Shown piece after piece: positions 48,136 through 61,376 of a DNA stretch of 64,000 bases. The notes beneath the pieces were generated by a model. The model did no database searches, had not been told where the DNA came from, and saw only the letters and a program-made list of their open reading frames with translations. A program made the translations under genes and the position numbers. The DNA is taken from assembly GCA_963920765.1 (NCBI GenBank), contig OY987244.1, forward strand, positions 33,983,678 through 34,047,677, read 5' to 3'. Position 1 is the first letter of the stretch. Every line of letters begins with the position of its first letter. The DNA is from Ulota crispa (lineage: Eukaryota > Streptophyta > Bryopsida > Orthotrichales > Orthotrichaceae).

Positions 48136-50875
48136 TGGCCTTCACCTTCCCAAATCCTATGGTGATGGCTTGCTTAATACTTGTGAGGGTTGTATTGAAA
48201 GCAAACAACTACAAAACTCATTTCCAAAGGACGGTGTTACATGTGCCACCATGGTATTGGGTATTATGCATTCAGATGTTTGTGGCTTCATGAAGATCAC
48301 GTCTTTCAATGGAGCAAGGTATTTTTTGACTTTCACTGACAATTTATCAAGAAAGATGTGAGTGTACCTTCTTAAGGCCAAAAATGAGTTTTTTGAGCTG
48401 TTCAAGGAATTCGAGGCTTTGGTGGAGAAGGAAGCCGAGTACTCCATAAAAATATTGCGGTCAGACAACTAGGGGGAATACACTTCCAATCGGTTTGAAA
48501 CCTACTTGAAGACCCAAGGTATTGTGCACCAAATTTCAATTCTACATATACCGCAACAAAATGGAGTGGCCGAGAGGACCAATTGTACTATTGTAAAGAT
48601 GGCTAAGAGCATAATCTATAGTCAAAAGTTTGAGTTGGAGTATTGGGCCGAGGCGATGAGCAACGCAATGTACATTCGCAAGCAATATCCAACTAGTGCG
48701 GTGGATGACAAGACTTCACAAGAAGCATGCAGCGGGAGAAGACCTTTGGTGGCACACATTATGATTTTTAGATGTGCTGCATATGCCAAGATCCCCAGTA
48801 TTTTAAGGACCAAGCTTAATGCAAAGACGGTGAGGTGTTTGTTTTTGGGATATTATGAGGGCTTCAAAGCATACATGCTAATTTGTTTGGAACCTAAGAA
48901 GATAATTTGATGTTGTGATGTGACCTTTTGAAAGCATAAAGATTTGCAAGAAGAGTTGGGATTGAGTCTAAATGGAAATACTGGTGACATTGTTGTGGAC
49001 ACATCTCAAACACCTTCACATGATGATGATGGAGATGAAGAGGATTAGCCTCTTGAAGATGGAGATGGTGACATTGTGGAGGATGCTAATGCAAGCCAAG
49101 GTGATGAGGGCTCCAAGACTAAGAAGGTCATAAAGAAGAAGAAAGCACAAGCCGTTGTTTCAAGCGCCAAAGTGGAAGGTAGTCAATATGTGCAAGTTTA
49201 GCAGTGGTCCACAAGGGTAAGAAAGCCTTTGGGGGAATGGTCAAAGATTCATATCTTTTCTCCACTATCTTCCTATTTGGATCATGCAAATGAAACCGTT
49301 GTTCATGATCCTACTACATTTGGAGAGGCTTTAGAGTCTCAGGATGCAATTACTTAGGAGGTGGCCATGGAACAAGAGTACCACTCTTTCCATACCAATA
49401 AAACGTGGGAGGTGACCACGCTTTTTCCATCTCGCAAGGCGGTAGGATGCAAATAGGTGTTCAAGACCAAGAGAGATGCTACGGAAGAGATTGTGTGCCA
49501 CAAAGCAAAGTTGGTGGCAGGCGGGTTTTTTCAAGTGCAAAGACTGGACTTCAACAAAATGTTTATTCATGTGGCCAAGTTCACTTTCATACGGTGCATT
49601 GTGGCCTTTGGAGCATTATTGGACTTGGAGATACACCAAATGGATGTGGAGACAGCCTTCTTTAATGGCGACTCAGAAGAAAACATTCACATGGAGCAAC
49701 TTAAGAGGTTTATGCAACGTGATCATGAGCACCTTGTTTGCAAACTTACAAAATCTTTGTATGAGCTAAAGCAAGTATCAAGAGTATAGTATCAAAAGAT
49801 TGATGCAAATATTTTGGGATTTGGTTTTGAGAAGAATGTGGCTGATCATAGTTTGTCTTTTATACAAGTAGAAGCCCATGTGATGCTTGTGTATGCTGAT
49901 GACTTAATCACTTTTTCTAGCAACGTAGTGACCATGAATACATTGAAGGCCAAATTGAGGCAGAGTATAAAATGATGAACTTGGAGGAATTGCACTATTG
50001 CCTTGGAGTGGAGTTTGCAAGAGATCAAGGTATAAAGACCATTACCATGAGTCAAGCCAAATATCTGGAGGAAGTGCCCAAGCAATTTGGCATGAGGGAT
50101 TGCAAACCCATTGGCAGTTCGTTGGACACCAAGGTGAAATTAGTAAAGTTTAGCATTGAGAAATATGGTTTGGATGCTTCGAAGATGGTAAATGTGCCTT
50201 ACAAATCAGCAATTGCATCATTGATGTATGTCTTGATATCTACAAGGGTTGATTTGGCTTTTGTCATTAGTACGGTGAGCTAACATATGGCAAGGCCGGA
50301 ATGGAATCATTGGATGGCAATGAAGAGAATCATGATGTACTTCAAGGGCATTTCTCATGTGAAATTGCAATTGGGAGGAGGGCATATACGCTTGATAGGA
50401 TATTGTGATACAAATTAGGCTGATGATGCCAACAATAAGAGCTCTACCACGGGATATGCATTTAGTCTTGGAGAGGGCATAAAGTCATCAAGTCGCAAAA
50501 AGCAACCCACAGTGACTTTATCCGCAACGGAGTTAGAGTATATAGCGGCGAGCCTTTGCACAAAAGAAGCCATATGGCTAAGCAGCTCTTAGAAAATGTG
50601 GGGTGCAAGGATGCTGAGAGCACCTTCAGCTTATGTGACAATCAAGGTGCCATAGCTCTTGCCAAGAATCTGGTGTACCATGCAAGGACAAAACACATTG
50701 AGGTGCAACACCATTTTGTGAAGGAAAAAGTGGAAAAGGGAACCATCACATTGGAGTATTGTCCAACTGAGGACATGTTGGCAGATATAATAACAAAGGC
50801 GTTGGCAAAGGATAAATGTAAGCATTTGATGAGAGCCATGAGTATTGGAGACTTTGACCATTCGCAAAGTGGGAG
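48136..50875 (+). pseudogene. copia integrase, reverse transcriptase and RNase H (broken)
   Basis: Integrase motifs (CEGCIESKQ, HSDVCGFMKITSFNGARYFL, QQNGVAERTN) are followed by reverse transcriptase with the YADD box (VYADDLITF near 49,890) and RNase H (LSATELEYIAAS, CDNQGAIALAKN, ADIITKALAK). Integrase upstream of reverse transcriptase identifies Ty1/copia. A purine-rich AAAGTGGGAG tract directly precedes the 3' LTR. Broken at several places. Confidence 0.9.
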
Positions 50876-51158
50876 TGTTGAAAGGTTGGAATAGGGCATT
50901 AAGAGTTTGCTCTAGGCCAAAGGAGATATACTAGGTGGGGTACTTAGCATTGGAAAGAGAGTAAGTGGTAGGAAATACCTTATAGAGAGGATTAGACCAT
51001 AGACGTGATTATCCCATATGGTTAGGTGAAAGGAGAATGGTTGGAAGAATACGTAGATGAGAGAGTTTGGGAACACTCTCATCTTTTCCATTTGTATCTT
51101 TTATATTTGTGTATACCATGTGTACCTTTGCTCTTCTATCTTTGTTATGTTTTCTATA
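50876..51158 (+). repeat. 3' LTR of the copia element
   Basis: About 283 bp, starts TGTTGAAAGGTTGG. Differences from the 5' LTR are mostly transitions, with one short indel near the start. Confidence 0.85.
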
Positions 51159-53131
51159 AGAATGACATGTGTCATTCTTTGGTCAATAACTTATCCTTGT
51201 AGGTACTTTTTGAGTTTTTGAAAAATTGGCTATTAGGGGCAAGAATCAAGATTGATGCCGCAGGCATTTTTATAGTTCTAATTTACATAATGCACGTAGG
51301 TTCCAGATCTCCACATCTAACCTCTAATGTGTATTCTTTTGTATGAGGATGGTATGCCGGTAATGCTAGAACTATTGTTTAGTGCAAGTAGCTGAATGTG
51401 TTTGTATTTGGAATGAGGAATAGCCCCCGAATTCAATCCAATCCGGTTTTTGGAGTGATATTGAGTTAGTTGAAAAACTGTATGTACTGAGAGGCAACTT
51501 TTGTTCCAGAATCATCGTTGAACAAGTTCTCTGAGGAATAGCCACCTTTAAATTATGTTCAATCCAGATAGCAATCCCAATGAATGCTTGTTGACGGCTG
51601 ATGAGATTCTTCTACATTTGAAAGTGGTGGTGAGCAAAGGATAGGGGTTTTTCAATTATCCGATTATCATTTTAGCCAAATGAACTCGTCTCAAATAGGT
51701 CTATCATTGTAATATGTTGGGGTGATAGAGGTTTCCTGCGTGACTTGTGGGTCTTGACTAATTTCTCGATCTGCTGTGAGGAGAAATTTGCATCTTTTTT
51801 GTCTTTGTTTGTTTTGTTGTTTTCTTATAAGTGGTACTTCAGTCACTCAAATCTTTGGAAGGGTAGGATTCAAGACATCCTTCCTCAACTTCAATTGCTT
51901 ACCCCTCTGATATAGAGGCTCAATTTTTGTTCTAGTTACTTTGGGTTACCACCGGTTCAAAAATAGTATCAAGATTAGGGTATTTCTTCAAGATTGGCAA
52001 ATAGTTGTAATAGTGTAATAACCAAAACAATAAGATTGGAAGTTCAATAGAACAATAAGAAAAGAAGTTCCAGTTTTTATTTTGGTGTGTTTGTAATTGT
52101 GGTTGTTTGTGTGCTAGATATATTAACTAGTTTCTGGTCTTGGTTAATTCTTTAGGAGCTACACACTAAATCCCTGCGGAACAATACACAAATCATCCAA
52201 TTGGTGTTTTTGTCAAATCTATACGCTAATTGGAAGATAAATGCTTTTTTGTGCTACAACATACCGGCAATGGACTATTTAGGGGCATTGCAAGTCAAGG
52301 GGATACCAAATCAACTTAAAAGGCCTTAATATAAACTAGTTCAAATAACTAATCTATTGTTAAAGAGACATAGGTTTTGCTGTTGTGATAACTGCAATTT
52401 CTATGGATATAAATGGATGGTGGTCAATTTGAGTCTAACCTTAGTGATGCTGTTCACTTAGCTATAGACAAGGATTTGATGCAAAATCTCCATCTTGTAG
52501 TTGGATGAAGTTCTTCATGATTTGACGGAATCCTTGATCCATATTTCAGTCATGTTTTAACTAAGGTGGAAGCACTCATATTCGATAACTTAAAAGATTC
52601 TGCAACGACATACAAAGTGTATGATAACTTAACTTTTTAAGGACCACACAACCATACATTGATTGCACAGAGTCATTTTTGGCATGTAGAGTAGTATTGC
52701 TCAACATTTAGAAATTGGTCTTGAAAAACGCATGTGCTCACGAGAATTTTGCATTCAACTTAATAAACAACTACAAAATTGGATATATGAGTTGACAAAT
52801 TATAATGTTTATATGGCATGGCCTCAAAATACATATCCATTTTTGGTCAAAGATGGATTAAATCAACAATACAATACATCAAACATCCAAGAAGAATGTC
52901 ACTCGTGCAATTAGCTACATTTGCACTTGACCATATAAAATTGCATTTAAGATTGTACAAACAAAACATACTTCATTTCCAACAAGGGGGGACAATTAGC
53001 AAAGTTTGTGGGTAGGGAGTTTTGATTTTTTTTACATTTTAATTTCTTAAATTTTAATTCATCAATTAATTAGTTAATTAGATAATTAGTCAATTAATTA
53101 ATTCATTCATTATTCTATTATTTTATTATTC
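51159..53131. other. intergenic, no gene recognised
   Basis: No supported gene. The last 80 bp are very AT-rich (AATTAATTAGTTAATTAG type). Confidence 0.4.
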
Positions 53132-53443
53132 CCTCAGCTCCAGCCACCTAACAGAGCCACGCGGGGTGCAGAGGGAGGAGGAAGAAGTAATGCACAATGA
53201 AAAGTTGCAGCAATTATACAGTTTTTTTTTTTTTTTATACAATTTTGAATTGTGTTGTGCCACATTTCTTTACATGGGCAGACTTGCCCATGCTTAAACA
53301 CGTGGCACAACACAATTCGAAATTATATTAAAAAAAAAAAAAAAAAAAAAATCTATATAAGGGCTACGACCCCTCTTTGTTCATTACTTCCTCTCTCCCC
53401 CCTCTGCACCCCACGTAGCTCTGTGGGGTGGCTAGGGCTGAGG
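53132..53443. mobile_element. near-palindromic foldback MITE with poly(A)/poly(T) arms
   Basis: About 312 bp that folds on itself almost completely. The left end is CCTCAGCTCCAGCCACC and the right end, inverted, CCTCAGCCCTAGCCACC. Further in, GGGGTGCAGAGGG and GGAAGTAATG pair, then a run of T (left) with a run of 21 A (right), then AATTGTGTTGTGCCAC with GTGGCACAACACAATT. The loop contains ATGGGCAGACTTGCCCAT. AT-rich direct flanks make the target duplication hard to define. Confidence 0.8.
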
Positions 53444-54244
53444 AAAAATTAAAATAATAAAATAATTAATATTTCATTAAATAATTAACAAGATTTTAAA
53501 AATTATTTAAAATTTTTTTTTAAAAATTTCTCATTTAGAGGCCTTTGCTAGGTCAATTTAAACATTTTAGTGATAGTTGGGTGCACAGAGAGTGCACTTG
53601 GCCAAGTGCAAAAGTAGCTAATTGCATTGAGTGATCTTTAAAAAGTTCAAATTGCTTGAGAAATACGCTCGTATTGTTTTGCTATACAATTGTAATATAA
53701 TTGTGATATTTCAAGATCTATTGAAATGGTGTTGTCATTTATTTCCAAAACTTGTCATCTCATGCTTAAGGCCAATTATTGATTGTTTTTAGGGATTGGA
53801 TTTTCCATAACATTTATCAAACTTTGTGTAAAATAGTTTTAAATTAGCAAATAAAGTGGGATTTTTGACCTTTATTGTCCACTTAACTACACCTTGTGAT
53901 TGCTATTTTTATCCATTTTGCGTGAAAATAGTCTTATTGGAAAAGTGTGCAATTGAGTTTTTTAGAAATATAAGGCTCTTCTCAAGCAAAGCTCCCATGA
54001 AGCAATAACATCCAAAGCCATACTAGCATGAATAACTTGAGATTTTCCATCAACCACACACTCAATTATTACAATATTTCACCTCCAATTGTAGATTTGG
54101 TTGGAATTTTGATACCTTACAATGAATATAGTATTCTTTCCATTCATACAGTGGGATCATTCAAATTGGGTCTACATTTGATTCAACAAGGCATCTAAGT
54201 TCATTGCCCCTATTTTTAGTGGATTTCTTGAAAATGGGTGTGGT
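53444..54244. other. intergenic, no gene recognised
   Basis: AT-rich; nothing recognised. Confidence 0.4.
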
Positions 54245-54658
54245 CCTTAAAGGGTTAATAGATTTTGCAACAACCTACAGAGTGTTTGATAACTTAAGAG
54301 ATTTTGCAACAGCCTACAAAGTATTTGAGGTGACAAATATTTTTCCCATGTAGGAAGATAAGAAATATTGATAGTTGCAAAATTTTAATAATTTAATGTG
54401 CAAAACTAAAATTACTATGAATTTTAGGAGTCCACAAGTATTCTAGAATCATGGCCAATGTCTATATGTATACAATTCTACTAATAGTCAAATCACTTTC
54501 AGCTCATTACACTTTGGAACACACAACATGACTTAAGTGGTTCCAACCTTGAAAAAGACAAAAGAACGCATTCCAAAGCACTTGTTTTTGCTCATAGTGG
54601 AAATAGCACATCCTACTTATTGGGTGTAAAGCATTGGTGGCAATGGGTGCTTTCACCT
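54245..54658. repeat. dispersed repeat family, copy 2
   Basis: Second copy of the family at 18,895-19,438. Its first part duplicates internally the phrase AGATTTTGCAACARCCTACA. Confidence 0.7.
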
Positions 54659-57600
54659 GAACCCCTAAAGGACCAAAAGGACAAAACTCGTCCTTTCATT
54701 GCCTAGAAAACACCTCAAGGGTGGAAAAAAAAAATTCAAATTTTTTTGAAAGTGGTCATATAGATGCATGGATGTCATATTGGACCGCTTGTCCGCCCGT
54801 CCATCTATTTGCCAGAAGTGTCCAATTGAGCTCATGTCTGTCTAATGTGGTTAACTCATAGTTGACTTCAAAAATGGTACAAAATGATAAAAAAATCTTA
54901 CACCGTACATGATGGTCATACTCATTGTTGCCAACATGAAGTCAAAATATGGATTTAAAGCCATATCATGTTATAAAAATGAAAAATAATAATTTGATTC
55001 TTCCATTTTTAGGTCAAAAACCCTAATAACGGCCATAAAAAATAAGAAGACGGACACGTTAGTCTAGACAATCCGGTCCATGTGGTCCTCTAGGATTTCC
55101 AATAGCCAAAAATCGTTTGATATGACAACCTTGCATAGATGTGCTAAATCACTAAATGCCAAAAATTGCTGCTTTGAACACCCCCATATTTTTATAACTT
55201 CAATTTATGAAGAGATGTACATGTTCCATGCTACCCTTCCTACAATTTTAGTGAGGGCACTATTGACTTTTGCAACTTTTGGAGAGAATATCTTCCTTTC
55301 TGGACACATGCCACACTGCTCTAGCTGGACTAAGCAATGTTTTCCCCGCGGTCTACGCCTTGGATTGGGCATGGTCATCCATCAATCCTTTAAGGGTTAA
55401 GTCATGTTGATTTTGTGGAGGCAATGGTTTGCTACATTTGCAGGGCTGGCATTATTGAAGAGTTCACTTGATCCCTCCCTGAAGTGGAAGCCCGTGCATG
55501 GACTAGTTATTTTTTCCTTTGTTGGAGAGTGAGCAATACTGTTGAATGATGTACTTTTGTTCTAAGAACTTGCATGCTAAAATGTTAAGACTCCATCAAT
55601 TTGATGCGTCTATAACAATGTTTCTTTGCATTTGATTAGAGTCAAGTTTAAAGTAATGGAAGTTTTTACAACGTTGTAAGTAATAACATAATGCCAGTGA
55701 AAACTTCTACACTAAAATAAAAAATAGTATTTTTGAAATAGATAACAGTCACTGATTGGCCAAAATTCCAATCATTGTCCAAACACGCAGATGATGTAAG
55801 GACTCTATTGAGCCAATACAAAATGAATAAAAAAATATCAAGAATAATCATTCCTAACATTCACAACAAAAAGCTATAAACTTTAGCTTTGAGTGTGTAT
55901 TCTAAGTATAGTCATCCAATAGAAGCAATTTGCTTGCATGCAATTTTGGGTGTTGTGTTACGTCTGGCTTGCCTATTGCTCCATATCAAAGTCCGTTAGT
56001 GAGGAGGTTTTGAAGAGATGGATAAATGAAAATTCCATGATTGCAACCTTTCCACAATGTGCATTGTCTAAAAAAAACAACTTGTGGGATACAGTATAAG
56101 GTTTTGCACTTAGTCTATATTAGATCTTTGAAAGTAGGCATAGCTCAACACTTAAGGTGCTGGAAATTAGAAATTGAACAACAATAATGTCACCGTATAC
56201 AGAAGTGAAATAACATAAAAAATCACTTACGTCATCTTTACAACCAAACACTCTTTTCTAGCCATCTTTTACAATAATATGGAAAGCTTTGGAGGTAAAA
56301 AGTGTTGTACCAATTCAACAATGTCAAAGCCAAGTCAGATGCTTGGCACTTGGGATTCAGACTAAGTCTATGTCAAAGAGCTCAATAAACTGCAGTCATT
56401 AAATTTCCTACCTCTACTTTAGTGTTGCATAATATCAAAAATTGATAGGATTGTGCAGTTTTAGGATTGCTAAGTATCATCAAACCACGAGCTTTTCAAT
56501 TTCTTAAATCCCAACTTCAATTAGCAATCAGTGGCCAAGAAGCATCAACGTCAATAAATAAAAATGGGCTATCCACAAAGGAGTTTTGTGGAATTTGAAA
56601 TTGTTTCAATTAATCCACAACTAAGGTAAATATATCCAATTTTGACCTCTTTACCTAATCCTGTCACATGCACACTAGGTAACATTTTAGACCTAAAAGC
56701 TAGGCAAGTCATAGATAGCATATATATGTGACACAAATGATAAGATATCCATGATAGACCTAGATTTCAAATTTCAAGTCTAAAATGTTCTCCTGGTATA
56801 CATGCGACGAGATTAGGCAAAAATGACAGAATTGGGAATGTTAATCCTAAACAAAATTCTGGTCTCTAATCCAAGTGAGAATCTTCAAGTAAAGGATGAG
56901 AAAAGAATGTGCATCACACTTGTTCATTAAGAATGCAAACTTTGCTGCCAGCGTAGCATTGGTACTCTTCAAATATGGATGTCAAGCTCCATCTTTGGAG
57001 CCTCCGCAAATAGCCCACTATTGTTCTTGCACTATGACAAGGCTTTTTGATTACATAATGCACCCAAATTTATGATCACCTAGCAATTTCAACGCTAGTG
57101 AGCTTACAATTCTTTTCTTCATGTTGACATGTTAATAGATATGTTTTTGTAATGCAGCTGATTTAATGTTCTGAATGGTTGTATTGTTAACGACATGATT
57201 GGTCAAACATATGGCTGAAAGCGTGGGTGTGGTCAGGTCACTAATCAGTGCATAAGGCGCCCAAAATTGCACATCACATGCAATACGTAGTATTGTGGAG
57301 AAAATATCACCTGCACTAGGATTTCAATTACAAATAAGCATATGTTTGTGGCACTGATTTCTTTGAAAATACAGTCACCAATTCCATTTTTCAGGGATTC
57401 ACTATAAGTACTATATTGAAGCCAGCAAAAAGTATTTGATAATAATCATAATAAATAAAAAAGGCAATTCCATCAAAATGAAAAGAGAGGAGTGAACCTC
57501 TAAAGCAAACAAGACTTTCGCCACTGACATAAGGCTAGCCTCTAATATGCCAATATTAAGGCTCAAGGTTGGATGAGTGAGATTCCTTAATCCTTGAGGA

Positions 57601-60273
57601 AAGTTAGGCTACACAAAAAGACACCATGTTATTTGTTTAGGACAAATGGTTTCAAAAGGTTTATCTACGCATGCCGGAATCAATGTCTCATTTGAGTATT
57701 AGTAGAAAGTTAGCAACAACAACAAGACTAAAAGCTTTTGTCCATTATAGGGTAATGCAATTCTCAAGTTACATGCACTCTTTTTAATAATATAAATTTG
57801 ATTTCAACACAAGTCCCAAGATTAAGCAAAAGTACTAGCCTTTGTTTTTGGTTTTTGGCAAAAAGCCAAATTGGCTACGTTGTATTTGAATTGTTGCCCA
57901 CATGTTGAGTACTTCATATCTATCAATGAATTGCGGTGGTGATAGTGGATTGTAGATATGGTGAGTTGTAGATATGGTGAATCTGGCATAGTGTGCTAGA
58001 AATTGGTGACAGTTTCTGGTTTTAAGGGAATTTTTTTGTATTGAAGTGGCTATACTTCTCAAAACTGTTGAGTTCTCCAAGCACTAGAGACAGTTATATT
58101 CAAGCAAAAAGGGCAAAATTTCTCAACACAATGGTGTCATCTAGCACTTGGTAGATTTTTTGTAAGAAAATGGACAATGTAGTTCCGTATTTGCAAATGT
58201 TAGAATATTCAAAAATATAAAAATTCATTCATGGAGGCGAGGTTGTCCTACAACTTGTAACATATAGCGTCTAAAGTAAAATAAGAGATGTTGCACAATC
58301 TCTAGAAGTGGCAACAACTACGGCCAAGGCTGAGGCTTTTTGGCCGCGCCCTTAAAATCCTACGCTATTGTTTGGCTACTTTTATTGTATTTTCTTTATG
58401 TTTTCCTTATGTTTATTTGCTTGCTTTTTCAAGTGGTGCTTTTTGGGCCCATGGGGCCCAAAAAAAGGGCTGAGAAGCACACGTATATTGGTTGAGATGG
58501 TTCACTGTGAGAAAAATGAATGACGGTCTTGAGGTTAAGTCACTCAAGAAAGGGCAAATTCACCTGGTGACAGTGTCCAAAGCATCTGAGATTGTATTCT
58601 ACCATGCCATAGTTGCATGGTGGTACAAACTAAGACATGGCTTCTCATGTGTCTCCCTGGCTATGCACCAGAAACACAAAAGCTTGCTATCTGAAGTTAG
58701 TTGCACAAAACAAGGCTGCCATGTATTTCTAATATTGAAAGTATTTGAGTAGTCCTAACCCATCAGAGTTCTTATGAATTTTGGTTTCCAACATTGTCTT
58801 CCTGTAATTCAAAATCAACTACACAACTTGACATTGCAAAATGTCTCCATTATAGCTTTCATTTTACCAAAAAATGGGAATCAACAATTTATCATGGTAC
58901 TTGAAAATGGCAGCACAAAGTGGAATTGTACATCATAGTAGGGATGTTGGTGACATATGTCCTAGTTAAACTTTGCACCTTTGTCCTCCTAAATGCACTA
59001 CATCAAGCATAGATTGTTGCAAATCACTTTTTGCTTATCTAGCAATATTATTGGGCTTTGGAATTGTAGGTCAAAGACTTTTATATTTGTCATTGTCATT
59101 GGAGAAGTAGATTGAAATCTGCATGTTTTTGGAGGCAAAGTGAAATCCGAGGAGCAACATGAACATCTGTTCGGGTACTAGACAAAAAAAAGTTGCTGCC
59201 CTTGTTGTCCATTCTCACCGGGCTCTAAATTTTCTCACATAACTTCTTCTTCAAGTATTGGAATGAAGTAAAAATTAGATCCCGTTGTAAGTATTGAAAT
59301 TCTCCACCTACAATAAAAGTTTTAGAAAATCACATCAAGTAGTTTAGCTACAAGTACATGCCCAAAATCCATTTGTCCCTTGAGGGAACAATTAGGCCTT
59401 TAGAGGTTAAATGGATGAAAATTGACTTTCATACATCCAATAAATTGTCTTTTTATCATCCATCAAAAAAATTGTTTGCATCTTTAAGGGTTAATAACAC
59501 CCTCCACTTAAGAGTTGTACAAACAAGCAAAGCTTTTGCAAGTCAATATTCAAGTGGTATAGATTAAAAGATCTAATTCAAAAAATCAATGTGTTGTGGA
59601 AGATTTAGGCAAATGAACCATTTTAGGACATCTAGATAGACTATCTAAGCTATTAGCAGCAATAACAACAAAAAATAACTACAAGGTTACAATTTGATTG
59701 ATGTTTGGTCGTTCAAGAGCATAATTGTCATAAATACACGTGGATGTTCATATAACAAGCCAACAAGATTTTGGATTCTTCAAAGGTTGAGGTATTTTGG
59801 TCAAATCTAATATCTCCAAGCCGTGTCACTAGAAATTGAGTCCAAATTGATTAAATGTGTCAAAGTGACTAATTGTCCAAAGTGACAAAAATTTATTCAA
59901 ATCAAGACATCCAAACCTACAAAAACTATCCAATTTGACAATGTTCCCTTGAAATTAATCCAAAAATCCAATAAATTGTATCTAATTTCCATAATAGAAT
60001 ACAAAAGCTGGCCGACTGTATTAGCTGGGTAGTTCACAACATACAACATCTACAATTAATAAAAAAAATTCACGTTGGCGACCTATAGGTTCTGTCGTCA
60101 GTGACCAATTTACCTCATATTTGGAAGATAAAAGGACAACTTTAATGAACCTTATTAGGTAGCTCTTAATTTGTAATTTGAATTGAATAGAAAGGAGTGA
60201 GGATAGAGACAAAAAAAACAATTGAAATGAACCCCTTTGAATTTGTTTCAAGTTTAAATTTGAAATCTAAAAC
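54659..60273. other. intergenic, no gene recognised
   Basis: Short ORFs only. The 86-codon ORF at 58,492-58,752 (plus) has mixed composition and could be a decayed exon, but I do not recognise it. 59,800-59,950 shares CCAAATTGAC/AATGTTCCCTTG phrases with the insertion inside 18,895-19,438. Confidence 0.35.
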
Positions 60274-60577
60274 TACACTCAATATTGCATTTAGGTTGCC
60301 CCACACAAATTTCTTGACATTTACACTATTTAAATATTTACCTCTGCTACAATAATATTCATCAATAAATACTGCAATAAATAAATATGAAAAGGTCTAG
60401 CAACAACAACAAAGCTCTAGAACCACAAAATAGTAGCTATTAAGTTACTAGTCATGTGAAACTCCAGTTTCTAGAAAGTTACATGCACTTCCAAGTGGCC
60501 AACTGGTGAGTCATGAGGTAGTTTTCCAATGTAAGGCAACCTAATTGTTAAGGCAACCAAAATGCAATATTAAGTAT
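60274..60577. mobile_element. MITE-like inverted-repeat element, copy 2
   Basis: A diverged relative of 6,769-7,066. The left end is TACACTCAATATTGCATTTA and the right end, inverted, TACTTAATATTGCATTTTGG. Confidence 0.6.
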
Positions 60578-60649
60578 AGAAGATGTATAGATTGACATGA
60601 AAAGACATATTTAATCAATAAGCACCATTGGATAATTCTTGATTTGAAT

Positions 60650-60740
60650 TGGATGCATATGGAGGATACGGGCACACGGGAGACATGGGCACATGGATGG
60701 CATGGGTGCATGGGGGACATGGGTGCATAGGGGGCATGTG
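60650..60740. repeat. short ACATGGGTGCATGGGGG minisatellite
   Basis: Four to five degenerate units of about 15-18 bp. Confidence 0.75.
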
Positions 60741-60821
60741 ATGGATAGAAAGAAATTTAAAAGTTATGCTCAAGCTTGCATTTACCTTGGTAAATGGGTT
60801 TACAGGACTTGTATGATTATA

Positions 60822-61012
60822 AAATTTGTGATTGGGTGAGGGGCCAAGGGGCAAAGTGATGAATATGGACGTTGGGTGTGAAGAACATCTTTGGTGGAAC
60901 CCACTCAATATTTTTTCAACTTAAATTTGAAATTGAGATATAAAAGGGATAGAGAGGGAGATGATGAGGCAAATTGATTTGAATCTAAAATTGAATTTGA
61001 GTTTATATCATC
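60822..61012. repeat. dispersed repeat, copy 2
   Basis: Partner of 4,068-4,262, same orientation. Confidence 0.75.
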
Positions 61013-61376
61013 CCATGGAATATTTTTAATGCAAACCAAGGACATGCCATAGGGGCCATGGAGGGCACTTCTTTCTATAATAGTATTTTCTGTGTTATCA
61101 AAAAAATGCAAATAATGTGTTAATTTTTTTTGCTCAATTATTCACTTACAATTTGAGCTAAACAAAGCACAAATGATTGCAAAGAACTCATAGATTGCCC
61201 TCCATCAGAACAGCGTGTGCACAGATCCACTATCTATCTATCTATTCTTATAATAGTCTTACATCATTAGTTGGGTAGTTAGGTGTCAAAATAATAGAAT
61301 GTAAGGTGGTTGACAAACTAATTAATAACCAAATTTTCTATAACCATATTTTCTACCTTGCTGGCATTGGATGGGA

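Larger units (their letters stand above)
28241..51158 (+). mobile_element. Ty1/copia LTR retrotransposon, old, broken, split by a 17.3-kb DNA transposon
   Basis: LTRs at both ends enclose gag, protease, integrase, reverse transcriptase and RNase H in the copia order. The native element is about 5.6 kb; the remainder (30,874-48,135) is a Mutator-like insertion. The flanking pentamers are GGAAT and AGAAT, an approximate 5-bp target duplication. The two LTRs are about 84 percent identical by hand alignment, so the insertion is old, and the reading frames carry more than ten breaks. It is a fossil with no sign of current activity. Confidence 0.9.

Noticed and set aside
53223-53350. Poly(T) and poly(A) runs considered as retrocopy tails
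   Set aside because: They pair with each other inside a palindromic element and are not next to any processed sequence.
58492-58752. 86-codon ORF with fairly ordinary composition
   Set aside because: No recognised motif and no neighbouring exons; not enough to call a gene.
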